Assembly: GCF_030409225.1 (NCBI RefSeq)
Contig: NZ_JAUFPK010000004.1
Span: 563,051 to 627,050 of the forward strand
Source of the DNA: Aquisalimonas lutea
GTDB taxonomy: Bacteria > Pseudomonadota > Gammaproteobacteria > Nitrococcales > Aquisalimonadaceae
DNA length: 64,000 nt
Direction: 5' to 3'
Positions 62,951-64,000 of the stretch are shown piece by piece. Numbering within the stretch: the first letter of the stretch is position 1; the number at the start of each line of letters is the position of its first letter. A program made the position numbers and the translations under genes. A model generated the notes under the pieces. It was given only the letters and a program-made list of their open reading frames with translations, had not been told where the DNA came from and made no database searches.

Positions 62951-64000
62951 ATGACGGTGCTGAAGACCCGAATCGACCCGCGCTCCGAGGAGTTCCGGGC
63001 CAACCGCGAGGCCATGGGCAGTCTGGTGGCGGACCTGCGCGAGCGCGTCGCCACCGCCAAGGAAGGCGGAGGTCCGGCGGCGCAGAAGCGCCACACCGAC
63101 CGCGGCAAGCTGCTGCCCCGGGACCGCATCCGCGTGCTGCTGGACGTGGGCTCGCCCTTTCTCGAGCTCTCGCAGCTCGCCGCCACCGGCATGTACGACG
63201 ACGAGGTGCCGTCGGCGGGCATCATCACGGGCATCGGCCGGGTGAGCGGGCGCGAGTGCATGATCGTGGCCAACGACGCCACGGTGAAGGGCGGCACCTA
63301 CTACCCGGAGACCGTAAAGAAGCACCTGCGGGCCCAGGAGATCGCCGCGGAGAACCACCTGCCCTGCATCTACCTGGTGGACTCCGGCGGCGCCAACCTG
63401 CCCAACCAGGACAAGGTCTTCCCGGACCGGGACCATTTCGGCCGCATCTTCTACAACCAGGCCAACCTGTCGGCCCAGGGCATCCCGCAGGTGGCGGTGG
63501 TCATGGGCTCGTGCACGGCCGGGGGTGCGTATGTGCCCGCCATGTCCGACGAGAGCATCATCGTCAAGGAACAGGGCACCATCTTCCTGGGCGGCCCGCC
63601 GCTGGTGAAGGCGGCCACCGGCGAGGTGGTCACCGCCGAGGAGCTGGGCGGCGCCGACGTGCATTCGCGGGTGTCCGGGGTCACGGATCACTACGCGCTC
63701 AACGACGCCCACGCGCTGGGCATCGTGCGCCAGAGCGTGGATCACCTCAACGGCGGCAAGCAGGTGGACCTGGACGTACGCGAGCCGCGCCCGCCCCTGC
63801 ACGACCCGGACGAGCTCCACGGCGCCATTCCCACGGACCTGCGCAAGCCCTTCGACGTCCGCGAGGTCATCGCGCGGGTGGTGGACGGCTCGGAGTTCGA
63901 GGAGTTCAAGCAGCTCTACGGCACCACCCTGGTCTGCGGCTTCGCGCGCATCTTCGGCTACCCGGTGGGCATCATCGCCAACAACGGCGTGCTGTTCTCG
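62951..64000 (+). CDS. liuB: 3-methylcrotonyl-CoA carboxylase beta subunit (3' end beyond window)
   Basis: The first 350 of about 535 codons. Carboxyltransferase features: [107 protein letters not shown]. The extended ANLPNQ...PDRDHFG stretch is typical of MccB rather than propionyl-CoA carboxylase. Carboxylates 3-methylcrotonyl-CoA with the biotin subunit. 21 bases after liuA. Confidence 0.94.
   Translation, partial: MTVLKTRIDPRSEEFRANREAMGSLVADLRERVATAKEGGGPAAQKRHTDRGKLLPRDRIRVLLDVGSPFLELSQLAATGMYDDEVPSAGIITGIGRVSGRECMIVANDATVKGGTYYPETVKKHLRAQEIAAENHLPCIYLVDSGGANLPNQDKVFPDRDHFGRIFYNQANLSAQGIPQVAVVMGSCTAGGAYVPAMSDESIIVKEQGTIFLGGPPLVKAATGEVVTAEELGGADVHSRVSGVTDHYALNDAHALGIVRQSVDHLNGGKQVDLDVREPRPPLHDPDELHGAIPTDLRKPFDVREVIARVVDGSEFEEFKQLYGTTLVCGFARIFGYPVGIIANNGVLFS

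Overview
The window is chromosomal DNA from a high-GC gammaproteobacterium. Typical markers are slyX, recQ, the ABC-F pair yheS and uup, S-methylthioinosine phosphorylase, motAB, a phasin, and a LiuR-type leucine/isovalerate regulon. Many proteins are rich in Asp/Glu, which would suit a moderately halophilic lineage (Ectothiorhodospiraceae-like or Halomonadaceae-like), but genus cannot be read from the sequence. No integrase, transposase, CRISPR array, rRNA or phage module was seen, and no gap between genes exceeds 300 bases.

Layout. (1) 1-5.5 kb, minus strand: four tandem, mosaic SEL1-repeat exported proteins (the last runs off the left edge), a small membrane protein and a SEL1 lipoprotein. 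This block is visibly less GC-rich than the rest. (2) 5.7-18.3 kb, housekeeping: recQ, a membrane protein, fadH, yheS-slyX, an HD-GYP phosphodiesterase, uup, a REP cluster, then NfeD, DsrE-like, a purine phosphoribosyltransferase and MTI phosphorylase. (3) 18.4-26.8 kb: GAF-PAS-GAF-GGDEF-(degenerate EAL) protein, ADP-ribosylglycohydrolase, TonB receptor, glgC, VOC protein, class I amidotransferase. (4) 26.9-32.6 kb: haem-uptake cluster hemP-receptor-hmuTUV plus an IsdG-like monooxygenase, with a candidate Fur box. (5) 32.8-39.7 kb: chemoreceptor, cupin, phasin, tRNA-Arg(CCT), AsmA-like protein, tRNA-Ala(CGC), two glycosyltransferases, a BtrH-like cysteine acyltransferase/peptidase-fold protein, and a YbaN-like protein. 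(6) 39.9-48.9 kb: hemN with an FNR-like box, PTPS-family protein, motB, motA, HDOD protein, orphan substrate-binding protein, histidine phosphatase, diguanylate cyclase. (7) 49-54 kb: AMP-dependent ligase, SSS-family permease, calcineurin-like protein with altered metal motif, EamA exporter. (8) 54.1-64 kb: livG, an acyl-CoA synthetase, livH, livM, livK and livF, followed by liuR, liuA and the start of liuB.

The strongest functional story is the right-hand 10 kb. LiuR-like palindromes precede both livG and liuR. Uptake, CoA activation and the first steps of isovaleryl-CoA breakdown therefore look like one regulon, importing and burning leucine-derived or other branched acids. The haem cluster is similarly complete from outer membrane to ring cleavage. 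The SEL1 array, whose copies share different parts with each other, is the most unusual structure on the left.
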